DNA from: a virus
IMG/VR virus record: IMGVR_UViG_3300043425_000014
Location: 1-22,289 of that record
Length of the DNA stretch: 22,289 nt
Reading direction: 5' to 3' (one strand)
Numbering within the stretch: the stretch's first letter is position 1; each line of letters begins with the position of its first letter. Below are positions 1 to 8,582 of the stretch, piece after piece. The position numbers were made by a program, and so were the translations under genes. The notes under the pieces are model-generated. The model was not told the origin of the DNA and did no database searches. It was given only the letters and a program-made list of their open reading frames with translations.

Positions 1-547
1 CATAGATATTAACCACCTTGTTAGTGTTGAAGGCGCTGACGTTGGCCATACGATCTAGGCCCCAACGGTTTACTGGTAGCCATTCCTTAGAAGGGCCAGG
101 TGTCTGCCAAGATATGTAGAGCACATCGCGTGCATCATCTGGTAGTGGGTATGCAATCTGTGCTGCGTTATATGGGAATGTCACTGACGATACACCGAAC
201 AACTTTGGATACAGGGAGTTGATGGTGTCGTTGAGAGCCTGCTGAATTGTCACCTTTGGGAATGTAGGTGTCAAAGTAATCTGTGCGTTCTCTGAGTGTG
301 GGCTTGGTGTCGTACCCATATAGCCACGGCCAAAGCCGGGCATTACATTCAGTGTTAAGTTCTGTCGGTCAAAGCTGGAGATAAAGATAAGTTCATCGTC
401 AATCTGGATAAGACCTTTAGCAAGGTTGTCTGCTTGACCAATCTTGATGCTGAGATCTGTAGTAGTAATTCCACCAGGGGTGGCAAGGTTGGTGATTCGG
501 TCTTGTCGAAGTGAGTAACCTTGTAGGTTAGTCTGCACCTCTGACAT
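1..547 (-). CDS. Connector-like virion structural protein, C-terminus cut by window edge
   Basis: The frame is open from an ATG at 547 to the left edge (182 codons, no stop), so only the N-terminal part is present. The start overlaps the end of the glycosyltransferase gene by 20 bases. A GTG three codons in is an alternative start, and neither has a convincing ribosome site. The visible part reads as a mixed alpha/beta structural protein. A segment with GFGRGYMGTTPSPH followed by ITLTPTFPKVTIQQALND and a Tyr-Pro-Lys-Leu-Phe run resembles neck or head-tail connector proteins as I remember them. That recollection and the position downstream of the appendage genes are the only grounds for the call. 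It could also be another head- or tail-associated protein. Confidence 0.6.
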   Translation of the reverse strand, partial: MSEVQTNLQGYSLRQDRITNLATPGGITTTDLSIKIGQADNLAKGLIQIDDELIFISSFDRQNLTLNVMPGFGRGYMGTTPSPHSENAQITLTPTFPKVTIQQALNDTINSLYPKLFGVSSVTFPYNAAQIAYPLPDDARDVLYISWQTPGPSKEWLPVNRWGLDRMANVSAFNTNKVVNIY

Positions 548-1613
548 CAGTTGACTTAGCGTTGGCATCTATTTTCCCTTGATAGAACTTGACGTTGCTC
601 TGTAATCTTTCATCATCAGGTGTTATTGCTAACGCCTTCAGGCCGTGCTCTAGTGCTGTTGTAAAGTCCCCAAGTTGCCACGCACTGACTGCAACAAGAT
701 CATCTGCCATATGTGTCCAAGCCCATCCTTCAGCTAGGAACTCCATTGGCTTTTCAGTAAAGACCAGAGCCTGCTTTGCAACTAAGTTGCACTCGGCCCA
801 CTGCTTTTCTAGGTAGTAATAGTTAGCCAGAGCCAGCATTGACTCTCGGCACTGGTACTCTTCTGTGGCTTTGAGGAACCACTCTTCTGCATTAGCAGGA
901 TCTGTTTTACCTAATATTCGGCAAGCTGCACTACGCTCTTGAGGAAAGATAGACTTCTCTAAGTACTTCTTGAGTGTCTCTGTCGCCTCATCAAAGCGTT
1001 GATAGTAGGTATACTCACGACCTAGGTAGTACAAGTTTCTGGCGTCAGGGTTTTCCTTGACTGCCATCTCTAGTAACGGTAGGTATTGCTTACGTGAGGT
1101 TTCCTTGTTCTGGTGATGGTGAATCTCAAAGCCAGTAATGCGCTCCTTGACTTCTTCACCTGCGCCGTACCACTGAGGTACTTCGTGGATAGGATAGTTC
1201 CACCTGATACCAAACCTGCGGTGTACCTTGAATCCATCGAACTCACTATCAGGTGTACCGTCTGCTTTGAATGCTTCAATACGGCGATACGTTGGTCGAT
1301 CTATACCAGCGATGAAGGCTTCGTTCAAAGCCTCACGCCAGCCTGGTGCTAGCACTTCATCTACATCTAGTGCAATGCAGTAATCCACATCACTTGGTAC
1401 TAGTAGTAGCGACGCATTCCTTGCATCATCGAACCTAAACGGATTGAGAGCAATTTGATGAACCGTGATTCCAAGACTACGTGCCAACTCAACTGTGTTG
1501 TCTGTTGATCCTGTATCTGTGAGGATGTGGTAGTTTGCGTCTCTAGTAGACTCATACCACCGTTCAACGTGCTTCTCCTCGTTCTTACATATAGTATATA
1601 TTGCTATCTTCAT
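528..1613 (-). CDS. GT-A fold family 2 glycosyltransferase with C-terminal TPR-like region
   Basis: This 361-aa protein would transfer a sugar from a nucleotide-sugar donor; the acceptor is unknown. Residues 1-90 have the family 2 pattern: a first beta strand and NEE (KIAIYTICKNEE), DTGSTDNT at 33-40, FDDARN at 61-66, and the metal-binding DxD-type motif DVDE at 83-86. From about residue 190 the protein is helical with TPR-like pairs (YYLGREYTYYQRFDEATETL; WQLGDFTTALEHGLKAL), a tail also seen in other bacterial and phage family 2 enzymes. The ATG lies two bases after the stop of the preceding gene. Its place inside the structural operon suggests that it modifies a virion protein, for example the Thr-rich collagen-like fibre or the Ser/Thr-rich appendages. 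Modification of host surface sugars is an alternative. Confidence 0.85.
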   Translation of the reverse strand: MKIAIYTICKNEEKHVERWYESTRDANYHILTDTGSTDNTVELARSLGITVHQIALNPFRFDDARNASLLLVPSDVDYCIALDVDEVLAPGWREALNEAFIAGIDRPTYRRIEAFKADGTPDSEFDGFKVHRRFGIRWNYPIHEVPQWYGAGEEVKERITGFEIHHHQNKETSRKQYLPLLEMAVKENPDARNLYYLGREYTYYQRFDEATETLKKYLEKSIFPQERSAACRILGKTDPANAEEWFLKATEEYQCRESMLALANYYYLEKQWAECNLVAKQALVFTEKPMEFLAEGWAWTHMADDLVAVSAWQLGDFTTALEHGLKALAITPDDERLQSNVKFYQGKIDANAKSTDVRGAD

Positions 1614-1615
1614 CC

Positions 1616-1840
1616 TTAAAGGATAGCAGTAATCTCTTCTCCGGTTAGGCCTAGCGCTGCCAGTTTTGCCTGAGCAGATAACTTAGCATCTGCCTTGGCA
1701 GCCTCCGCTGCCTCACGCTCTGCTTTCTCAATGGCTGCGTTCTGTGCATCAACTGCACGCTGTTCAATCTCTTCAGGCGTCAGGTCCACATAAGTCTGTG
1801 TACCCTTTTCAAGATCTACGATTAACTTCTTATCAGCCAT
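1616..1840 (-). CDS. Small Ala/Glu-rich helical phage protein (74 aa)
   Basis: The N-terminal third includes DLTPEEIEQRAVDAQ. A long charged helix rich in Ala, Glu and Lys follows, and the protein ends in LAALGLTGEEITAIL. I have seen short proteins with this layout next to tail-fibre or structural genes in other phages, but their function is not established; a small chaperone or a coiled-coil structural part are both possible. The ATG sits one base after the stop of the 106-aa gene, and GGGAGAATAAG just upstream supplies the ribosome site. The two genes are clearly cotranscribed. Confidence 0.75.
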   Translation of the reverse strand: MADKKLIVDLEKGTQTYVDLTPEEIEQRAVDAQNAAIEKAEREAAEAAKADAKLSAQAKLAALGLTGEEITAIL

Positions 1841-1841
1841 C

Positions 1842-2162
1842 TTATTCTCCCATAATGATTACGTGTGAAGCATCTGAGCAAGACCAACGACAGGTCTCTT
1901 CATCTAGTGTTATTAGGTCTGGGTGGCAATCAGGCTTTGGTGCGATGAACGCATCACGTGCCTCGTCATACTTGTACCCAATACCTGCAAAGTTCTTACG
2001 GATGTTTCCGTTGTAGCTGGTCTTAATCCAGCGACCACCAAGGTTCTCGATTAGCCAATCGTAACCCTCGTTAGGATCACTGTTGTTTCCTACTAGAACT
2101 CGGAGAACTGTGTTATCTCCATCTACTTCTGCCCAATGACTAATTTTGGTTTCTCCATTCAA
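1842..2162 (-). CDS. Small phage structural-region protein with altered start (106 aa)
   Basis: The core contains GGRWIKTSYNGN, RKNFAGIGYKYDEARDAFI and PKP, a pattern I recognise from small proteins near tail or neck genes of aquatic phages. Its function is not known to me; it may be a fibre-associated or accessory virion protein. Family members as I recall them begin close to SHWAEVD. Here the codon before SHWAEVD is ATT (2142-2144), and the first conventional upstream start is a TTG at 2162, giving a 23-base overlap with the HNH gene. The reading frame is secure but the start is not: TTG at 2162 or the rare ATT at 2144. See the finding on nuclease insertions at start codons. Confidence 0.75.
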   Translation of the reverse strand: MNGETKISHWAEVDGDNTVLRVLVGNNSDPNEGYDWLIENLGGRWIKTSYNGNIRKNFAGIGYKYDEARDAFIAPKPDCHPDLITLDEETCRWSCSDASHVIIMGE

Positions 2163-2637
2163 CTAAAAGTTTAGCGTTTTTAGATGCGTTACACTTGAAG
2201 CATAACGTCATTATGTTTCCCACCGAATGATTTCCACCACGAGATATTGGGATAATATGATCGAGGCTTTGATTCTCCGTTGACCCACATTTGAAGCAAG
2301 GAGAGTTGTATATCCTGCGGAGTTCCTTATCTAGTATTAGATATTTCTTCTCTGCAAGAATCTTATTTCTTACACGCTGCCTAGCATTCTTACTAGGCCT
2401 GTACTTTTCTTTATTCTTTTGTCTTGACTCTCGCTCTATCTCAAGCCTACGTTCGTAGTTGTCTTGACGATATTGCCTAGCCCATTCTATATTGTAATCT
2501 TTATTAGCTTCGTAGTCTTTCTTATGCCGGAGTTTTTCACAAGACTTGCAACGTGCGTTAAGGCCAGACTTGACCTTGTTGCACGCAGAGTACTGGCTAA
2601 GGGGTTGATCCCTTTTGCAAGTACTACAAGCCTTCAT
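2140..2637 (-). CDS. Free-standing HNH endonuclease with N-terminal zinc motif (165 aa)
   Basis: A DNA-cutting enzyme of the classic HNH type. The N-terminus carries two CxxC pairs (C4/C7 and C30/C33), probably a zinc-bound DNA-contacting element. A long basic helical stretch (about 35-110) follows. The C-terminal HNH domain shows C114xxC117, DH at 126-127, GGN at 134-136, N141, C146xxC149 and N150, the normal beta-beta-alpha-metal layout. The start is preceded by AAGGAGATATGA, a strong ribosome site. The stop lies inside the 5' end of the 106-aa gene. The gene interrupts an otherwise structural operon, which fits a homing-type mobile nuclease. Its N-terminal design (CxxC pair, then a second CxxC pair) matches the two endonuclease VII-like genes in this window. 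Confidence 0.9.
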   Translation of the reverse strand: MKACSTCKRDQPLSQYSACNKVKSGLNARCKSCEKLRHKKDYEANKDYNIEWARQYRQDNYERRLEIERESRQKNKEKYRPSKNARQRVRNKILAEKKYLILDKELRRIYNSPCFKCGSTENQSLDHIIPISRGGNHSVGNIMTLCFKCNASKNAKLLVEWRNQN

Positions 2638-2648
2638 TCATATCTCCT

Positions 2649-4022
2649 TTATACTGCGTATCTAATAATGATAATGCCTGAACCGCCATTGCCGCCTGAA
2701 GCTACAGTGCTTCCACTCCACGATGCTCCGCCGCCAGAACCGGTGTTAGTTGTTCCAGAAATACCTGCAGCGCTAATGGATGGCCCTGCGTTTCCTCCGC
2801 CACCTGCGCCGCCATTTCCTGGTGTACCCCCATTATAGAGTGCACCACCTCCACCACCAGCGTAGTAATTGCTAACGCCAGTATTAGTAGCTGATGCAAA
2901 AGCAGAAATTGCTACGCCCGCACCACCTGCGCCTCCTGCAGAACCACTTGGGTTTGCAGTGCCTACTGCACCAGCACCACCACCACCTGCGGATGGATAG
3001 TTTGGTGCTGTTGGGTTAGCAGTACCACCGGCATAGCCTTCATTAGTTGTGCGAGCACCGCCAGTTACGTTATTAGCAGCGCCACCACCACCGGAACCAC
3101 CTGATAGTGCAGCACCGCTAGTGCCTCCACCACCACCGCCACCAGTAGTTGATACTGTTGATACGGATGAAGCTGTTCCTGATGTGCCTCGGTTTTCTCC
3201 ACCTGCTGCACCGCCTGAGCCACCTGAGCCAATAGTTACTGCGTATGCTGTACCGGAAGCAAATGAAATTGCAGACTCTAGTGAACCACCACCGCCTGTA
3301 GCAGTTACAGTTGAGCGAAGGCCACCAGCTCCGCCTCCACCGCCGTTACCAGATCCACCTCCGCCGCCTCCAGCGACTACTAGGTAATCACAGCTAAGTC
3401 CTACCTGTGGAGTAAAAGTTCCGTTGCTAAGGAATGCGTGGTACCAGTATGTGCCATCAGTTGCAATGACGTTACCGCCGCTAGCCTTTGGTGCAATAGC
3501 AGGTGTAGTGCCGAGTTTGGCTACGCCGTACAAGCTGAAGGTAGATCCGATTGCAAAGACAGAATAAGGATTTAACCGTAGGCTTGTAATAGCTGCAGTG
3601 CTAGACCATAGCCCAGCGGATAGACGCATACCAGTATTGGTAGCGTTTGATTCTGCCACACCATCAATACTAAAAGACTTAAAAGTACTGGATGTGTAGT
3701 TAGGTATGTAGATTTCTACGTTGCTAAATGTGTTTGCCGTATCAGAACCCATATCAATAACGTTAAACATAGAAGTATCTGAATAAGATGCCACGTTTGA
3801 ACCGTTGCCGAATATGCTTCGTTGAGTAATATTTGTGCTCAACCCGTTAGGCAAAATGGTAAATGAATACCCATTCCAGTTGGCACCTGCTGTTGATGTA
3901 TCTCTAGCAGACATTACTAACTTCAGATCAGTGTAACCAGTCTGAGGAATGTTATCGAAGGTAACAGATGTAGCTGTAGCATTGAGTTCAATACGGTCTA
4001 AGAGTACGTAGTTATTTGGCAT
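2649..4022 (-). CDS. Appendage or fibre protein with glycine-rich C-terminal domain (457 aa)
   Basis: Residues 1 to about 170 form a predicted beta-rich domain shared with the two genes upstream: a TSVTFDNIP strand near the start, LWSSTAAITSLRL, and a closing GSTFSLYGVA. A linker with TDGTYWYHAF and GTFTPQ follows, then YLVVAGGGGGGSG opens a region of about 230 residues dominated by Gly, Ala and Ser. The protein ends GGNGGSGIIIIRYAV. Glycine-rich domains of this type occur at tips of phage adhesins (for example T-even gp38, where poly-glycine helices are known), so receptor binding is the likely job. Placement next to capsid genes also allows a head fibre. The start follows AAGGAAAAGTAA, 10 bases after the previous stop. 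Confidence 0.8.
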   Translation of the reverse strand: MPNNYVLLDRIELNATATSVTFDNIPQTGYTDLKLVMSARDTSTAGANWNGYSFTILPNGLSTNITQRSIFGNGSNVASYSDTSMFNVIDMGSDTANTFSNVEIYIPNYTSSTFKSFSIDGVAESNATNTGMRLSAGLWSSTAAITSLRLNPYSVFAIGSTFSLYGVAKLGTTPAIAPKASGGNVIATDGTYWYHAFLSNGTFTPQVGLSCDYLVVAGGGGGGSGNGGGGGAGGLRSTVTATGGGGSLESAISFASGTAYAVTIGSGGSGGAAGGENRGTSGTASSVSTVSTTGGGGGGGTSGAALSGGSGGGGAANNVTGGARTTNEGYAGGTANPTAPNYPSAGGGGAGAVGTANPSGSAGGAGGAGVAISAFASATNTGVSNYYAGGGGGALYNGGTPGNGGAGGGGNAGPSISAAGISGTTNTGSGGGASWSGSTVASGGNGGSGIIIIRYAV

Positions 4023-4032
4023 TTACTTTTCC

Positions 4033-5292
4033 TTATCTCGCATAACGAACTATGACTACGCCTGAGCCGCCGTTGCCAATTTTTGCATAACTGACTCCTG
4101 AGCCACCGCCACCTGAACCGGTATTGATTGTTCCTACGGTTGCGCTGTCTGCTCCGCCATTTGTGCCAGTTCCACCGCCACCAGAACCGCCAGCTCCACC
4201 AGTGGTAGAAGCACCGCCTCCGCCACCGCCAGCAAAGTAGTAACTTGATGAAACAAGTTGACCAAATCCAGAAGCTGCACCAATGGCATTAATAAAAGAT
4301 GACGTTGTTCCAATGCCACCAGTTCCTCCAGCAGTACCAGAACCCGCACCACCATTGGCAGCTGAACCTGCACCACCGCCTGCGGCAGAACCAGAACCTG
4401 ATCCGCCAGTATATGTAATACCCGCAGCTCCACCAGTAAGAGGTGCTACTCCTCCGTACCCACCAGCGCCAGAAAGAACAGCGCCAAGAGATGAAGCAGC
4501 TCCAGCAGATCCATTTGCAGCGTTAGTAACTGTTCCAGCTCCGCCTGCACCAACCGTTACTGTGTAATTTGTCGCGGTCAAACTTGATCCAGTTGAAACT
4601 GCAACTTGTCCTGCTCCTCCGCCTGGTCCCCAAGAAACTCCTGATGTTCCACCAGATGATCCACCACCACCACCAACTACCAGTAGATCAGCACTAATTG
4701 ACTGTGTTGGTGTGAATGTACCGCTGCCTGCAAAGACGTGGTAAAAGTAAGAAGAATCTGAGTAGATAGTTCCACCAGTTGCCTTGGCTCCTACTGAAGT
4801 TGCGGCTACGCCATAGATTGAAAAGGTTGTTCCTGCAGTAAATGTACTAGAGCCTGTGATAATTTGAATTGAAGTAATTGCAGCCGTTGAGCGCCACATA
4901 CCTACTATAGCAGCAGTACCGTTTGCCGCATTGTTTGCTCGACTCAATACCGTCTTGTTGGTAGTTGTGTTGGAATAGTTTTGTACTTTTACAAGCATAT
5001 TTGTTGCGTATACAGAATCAAAATAACCAAAGTAGTTTAACAATATACTGGAAGTGTTGCTGCCTCTTCCAGAAGATGCCGCAGATCCGCTTCCCGTTAA
5101 ATATGTGTAAGAATAGTTTGTAGCCGTATCCGAATTAAATTGAATTAAAGCGTTATTGGTACCCGATGTTGTTGACCCGTTGATAACTATTTCAAGATCA
5201 GTGTAGCCTTGCGGAATAGAAGTGAAAGTTACTGACGATGCAGCGGTACCAAGAGTCTGGGTAGCAAGAGCGACGTATGTATTAGTTGCCAT
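4033..5292 (-). CDS. Paralogous appendage or fibre protein with glycine-rich C-terminal domain (419 aa)
   Basis: This is the second member of the three-gene paralogous set. The N-terminal beta domain has SSVTFTSIPQGYTDLEI, then MWRSTAAITSIQI and GTTFSIYGVA, matching the order of blocks in its neighbours. After SYFYHVFAGSGTFTP, the sequence enters a Gly/Ala/Ser/Thr-rich region starting at LLVVGGGGGSSGG and ending GNGGSGVVIVRYAR, almost the same terminus as the 457-aa protein. The ATG overlaps the stop of the 207-aa gene in a TAATG junction, so the pair is translationally coupled. It is probably a host-recognition fibre or capsid appendage. Two tandem versions could broaden the receptor range or form a hetero-oligomer. 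Confidence 0.8.
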   Translation of the reverse strand: MATNTYVALATQTLGTAASSVTFTSIPQGYTDLEIVINGSTTSGTNNALIQFNSDTATNYSYTYLTGSGSAASSGRGSNTSSILLNYFGYFDSVYATNMLVKVQNYSNTTTNKTVLSRANNAANGTAAIVGMWRSTAAITSIQIITGSSTFTAGTTFSIYGVAATSVGAKATGGTIYSDSSYFYHVFAGSGTFTPTQSISADLLVVGGGGGSSGGTSGVSWGPGGGAGQVAVSTGSSLTATNYTVTVGAGGAGTVTNAANGSAGAASSLGAVLSGAGGYGGVAPLTGGAAGITYTGGSGSGSAAGGGAGSAANGGAGSGTAGGTGGIGTTSSFINAIGAASGFGQLVSSSYYFAGGGGGGASTTGGAGGSGGGGTGTNGGADSATVGTINTGSGGGGSGVSYAKIGNGGSGVVIVRYAR

Positions 5293-5915
5293 TATTTAAC
5301 TCCGAACAGTGCAAATTGAGTTCCAGATACAAGGCTTCCTGCCCCAGCTTGAGGCGTAAAAGTTATTGAATTTATTGCTGTTGATGAATTATACCAAGCA
5401 CCACTATAATAAATTACATACCCTGAGCCATTATTATCTACACCTGTTAATGCTCTAAATGTTTTATTTTTTGATGTGCTTGCGTAGTCAAGTATGTCAA
5501 TAATATTTACAGCAAAAACTCCTGAAGTTTGAGTAGGGCTTGAATCAACTCCAATAGTAATTGCTGTTGTTGATGCTACTGCACCTGCTGATACACTTCC
5601 TCCATCAGCAAGCAATCTATGCCAAGAGTAGTTTGATCCAGAGTCACCATTAACTGTAGCTAATAAATCATTAAAGTTACCAGAAGAAGTTCTAGTAATT
5701 GCACGAATCTGAAGATGCTTATATCCAGTAGGAATACCGGAAAATGTTACAGATGCAGTTGTAGCACTGAGAGTTACGGTAGCCAAAGCATCGAAGGCAC
5801 CAGTAGGTGACCAAGGATTCCACGTGGTGTTACCAGCAAGCATATCGTAATAACGGGTAAGGCTTTTGAACCCACCCGCATTCGATAACTTAAAGATATG
5901 GTTTTCAGAAGCCAC
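5292..5915 (-). CDS. Appendage protein lacking the glycine-rich tip (207 aa)
   Basis: After about 40 N-terminal residues (HIFKLSNAGGFKSLTRYYDM) this protein has the same beta domain as the two glycine-rich neighbours: ASVTFSGIPTGYKHLQI, then YNSSTAINSITF, ending GTQFALFGVK exactly where the others continue into their glycine-rich part. It therefore looks like the tip-less paralog, perhaps the attachment or base component of the appendage. The start is GTG at 5915, overlapping the TAG stop of the nuclease gene by one base, with AGAGGA just upstream as ribosome site. The likely ancestral ATG has become GTG at the nuclease boundary. Confidence 0.75.
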   Translation of the reverse strand: MASENHIFKLSNAGGFKSLTRYYDMLAGNTTWNPWSPTGAFDALATVTLSATTASVTFSGIPTGYKHLQIRAITRTSSGNFNDLLATVNGDSGSNYSWHRLLADGGSVSAGAVASTTAITIGVDSSPTQTSGVFAVNIIDILDYASTSKNKTFRALTGVDNNGSGYVIYYSGAWYNSSTAINSITFTPQAGAGSLVSGTQFALFGVK

Positions 5916-6382
5916 TAGGAGATCCTCTCAGAATAAAATTGGAGATACTCGATTGCCTTAGCCATACGATCTGTATCCTCTCCAAGAAATCCGATTGCTA
6001 CGTTACAGTTTTGACAAAGCAAAGCTCGCACCGCACCTGTTGTGTGGTCGTGATCTACTGCCAAAAACCTTCCAGTAGAACAAGGCTTGTCACAAATGGC
6101 GCATACGTTGTTTTGTTTTGCAAGCATTTTTTCATACTGTTCGATTGTTATGCCATACTTCTTTTTATAATTAACTTCTCTGGCTATTCTTGCTACTTTT
6201 TCTTTATTGTTTCTTTGCCAGTTCGAGGCGTGCATTCTTTTCTTCTCAAGATAATCATCCGATTTTGGCCTTGATTTTCTCAAAGTGTATTCGTGCTGCA
6301 AATAACACGGATAACATTTGCGACCCTTAAATTTAATTGAGTCTTTTTCTGCTCCGCACGTTACGCATCCTTTAGAATTCAT
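5915..6382 (-). CDS. Endonuclease VII-type (His-Me finger) nuclease (155 aa)
   Basis: The C-terminal half matches the recombination endonuclease VII family, of which T4 gp49 is the type member: YGITIEQYEKMLAKQ, C94xxC97, the DHDH catalytic block at 110-113, R119, LLC at 121-123, C126 and N127, then the AIEYL helix. The N-terminus adds C6xxC9 and C23xxC26, a second zinc site. T4 gp49 resolves branched DNA before packaging, but this copy lies inside a fibre-gene cluster and has two relatives nearby, so a homing or free-standing mobile role is more likely. The ATG overlaps the stop of the 101-aa gene (TAATG) and has no clear ribosome site of its own. It shares the string AREVNYK with the 148-aa nuclease. 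Confidence 0.88.
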   Translation of the reverse strand: MNSKGCVTCGAEKDSIKFKGRKCYPCYLQHEYTLRKSRPKSDDYLEKKRMHASNWQRNNKEKVARIAREVNYKKKYGITIEQYEKMLAKQNNVCAICDKPCSTGRFLAVDHDHTTGAVRALLCQNCNVAIGFLGEDTDRMAKAIEYLQFYSERIS

Positions 6383-6687
6383 TAAGTTAATTCTACCCCG
6401 GATATACTAAAATTGATGCTGGTAGCAGAAGCTCCACCCTGGATTGTCTGAGTAGTAGCAAGTACCTGCTTGAGTGGAATAACAGTTGTGTCGTATGCAC
6501 CAACGGTTACTGTCTCAGCAATCTTGGTACCGCCAAGGGACAAGGTAAATGATCCGACAGCACCAGCTGTGTTGGCTACTAGAATGTCAGTGACAACAGT
6601 TGTTGTTGACGCTGGCACTGTATACAACGTAGTAGTTACAGTCGTTGATGCGGCACCTCTGAAAAGAGCCTTAGATGTTTGTGGCAT
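6382..6687 (-). CDS. Small beta-sandwich virion protein (101 aa)
   Basis: The sequence is almost entirely alternating hydrophobic/Thr/Ser strands: KALFRGAASTT, TLYTVPASTTTVVTDILVAN, FTLSLGG, PLKQVLATTQTI and INFSISGVEL. Short single-domain beta proteins of this pattern are common next to fibre or capsid-decoration genes in phages. I take it as a structural protein (decoration, fibre cap or fibre collar) without a proven role. TAGGAGATAACTA directly upstream of the ATG is a strong ribosome site, and the gene begins 10 bases after the collagen-like gene. No signal peptide or catalytic motif is visible. Confidence 0.75.
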   Translation of the reverse strand: MPQTSKALFRGAASTTVTTTLYTVPASTTTVVTDILVANTAGAVGSFTLSLGGTKIAETVTVGAYDTTVIPLKQVLATTQTIQGGASATSINFSISGVELT

Positions 6688-6697
6688 TAGTTATCTC

Positions 6698-7688
<991 letters not shown>

Positions 7689-7689
<1 letters not shown>

Positions 7690-7979
7690 TAGACAAGCAC
7701 CTCACGAAGAGCCGCTGCTGGCTCAAGCTGTGTAGTACCAGCGATAGCATTGCAGACACCTGCAATATCTAACCACTGGGATCTATCTGTTACACCGTTG
7801 ATAAGGTTAAGTACACCTACTAGGTCTGTGACTGTTCCAAGTGATACTGACTTAGCCGCAGCCCAAGCCTGTGCTGCACCTGCCTGATCGAGATAATCCT
7901 CACGAGCAGGGTAGGTGCCACCGTTTGCTAGACGATTAAGTTCGTCGTTGAGTGTTGACCCATATATTCCTAATGACAC
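7689..7979 (-). CDS. Small helical repeat protein of the appendage operon (96 aa)
   Basis: The protein is predicted mostly helical and has two loosely similar halves: DELNRLANGG with YLDQAGAAQAW, then VLNLINGV with WLDIAGVCNAIAG. I recall small phage proteins with such LNxLAG/GAAxAW repeats next to tail genes, but no function is established. The start is a GTG at 7979 with ACGGGGTTTAG just upstream; no in-frame ATG is close to it. The stop overlaps the start of the 111-aa gene. It sits 18 bases after the remnant of the cysteine-motif gene. Confidence 0.75.
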
Positions 7980-7997
7980 CTAAACCCCGTTTCGTTA

Positions 7998-8108
7998 TTA
8001 AGCTTCTGACTTTTCAGTTAGTTCGTTCTTCCAGGTCATCTCACCCTTGCCAGCGCCTGTCTGAAGATCATCGTATGTTGCGTATCCGCAACCGCAATTT
8101 GCACAAAT
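7998..8108 (-). CDS. Displaced CxxCGCG small protein, no ATG (split by the nuclease gene)
   Basis: Directly after the 148-aa nuclease stop, an open frame of 35 codons encodes CANCGCGYATYDD, then a Gly/Lys turn and a charged tail ending TEKSEA before a TAA. The codon in the place expected for the initiator is ATT (8106-8108). No ATG, GTG or TTG precedes the cysteine motif in this frame before an upstream TAA. With ATT as start the product is 36 aa; otherwise only a 13-residue MTWKNEL fragment could be made. Short proteins beginning MCxxCGC are known in phages and presumably bind a metal. The composition and clean frame argue that this was a real gene recently. Whether it is still translated is unknown. 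Confidence 0.5.
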   Translation of the reverse strand: MCANCGCGYATYDDLQTGAGKGEMTWKNELTEKSEA

Positions 8109-8582
8109 TTTATTTGCCTGCTTTCTTTAGATATTTGATTGCTTTCTTTAATGTTTCCACACTATCTTTAGAATGACCTAGCATTAAATTGCAATCTCTG
8201 CAAAGGATTCCTCTTACGCATTTACCACAGGATTTACTGCCTGGGCAACAAGCGTGGTCGTGATCCACTACTAGGCCATATCTTGTAATTGTGAAATCAT
8301 AAACATCATCAAGACCTTTTTCACAGACTCCGCATTTACCATCTTGCTTAGCAACAAGTGCAGCCAGATCTTCAATACGTAATTTGTATAACCGGTATAG
8401 ATGTTCTTTGTAATTTACTTCTCTTGCCTTGGCTTTAATCTCAGGTTTCTTGCGATGCTCCGAGTCGTACTTGCTTTTGCAGGACTTGCACCAAGGCGTT
8501 CCTTTTGAAAAAGCTTGTATGCTTTTTTCTACCTTACATTTAGCACAAAGTTTCATACACTAATTGTAAGACATTGAGCACA
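8101..8582. repeat. Short direct repeat TGTGC flanking the 148-aa nuclease gene
   Basis: On the minus strand TGTGC occurs at 8582-8578, just after the ATG of the leader, and again at 8105-8101, at the second codon of the displaced gene. The next bases also resemble each other (TCAATGT against AAATTGC). This resembles the edges of an insertion into codon two of a small gene. Five bases alone could be chance. Confidence 0.4.
8110..8556 (-). CDS. Endonuclease VII-type (His-Me finger) nuclease (148 aa)
   Basis: A relative of the 155-aa nuclease. Zinc pairs C4xxC7 and C23xxC26 lie at the N-terminus. The shared string AREVNYK (44-50) precedes a helix and LVAKQDGKCGVC (C75xxC78). The catalytic DHDH block is at 98-101, then R115, C119xxC122, N123 and a final AIKYL helix. 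An extra cysteine-rich insertion (C103, C104, C110, C113) lies between the catalytic block and R115. The start has no ribosome site; it overlaps the stop of a 10-codon open frame as ATGA, so translation is probably coupled. Its placement between the start and body of a small gene suggests a mobile, homing-type nuclease. Less than 40 bases of flank exclude an intron host. Confidence 0.88.
   Translation of the reverse strand: MKLCAKCKVEKSIQAFSKGTPWCKSCKSKYDSEHRKKPEIKAKAREVNYKEHLYRLYKLRIEDLAALVAKQDGKCGVCEKGLDDVYDFTITRYGLVVDHDHACCPGSKSCGKCVRGILCRDCNLMLGHSKDSVETLKKAIKYLKKAGK

Noticed and set aside
3049-3387. Proline-rich plus-strand frame
   Set aside because: Mirror image of the glycine codons in the 457-aa gene; the same applies to 2464-2838 and 4283-4567.
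5915-6382. Dedicated Holliday junction resolvase for packaging
   Set aside because: The domain fits, but a second copy and the insertion-like position at a start codon make a mobile nuclease more likely; not excluded.
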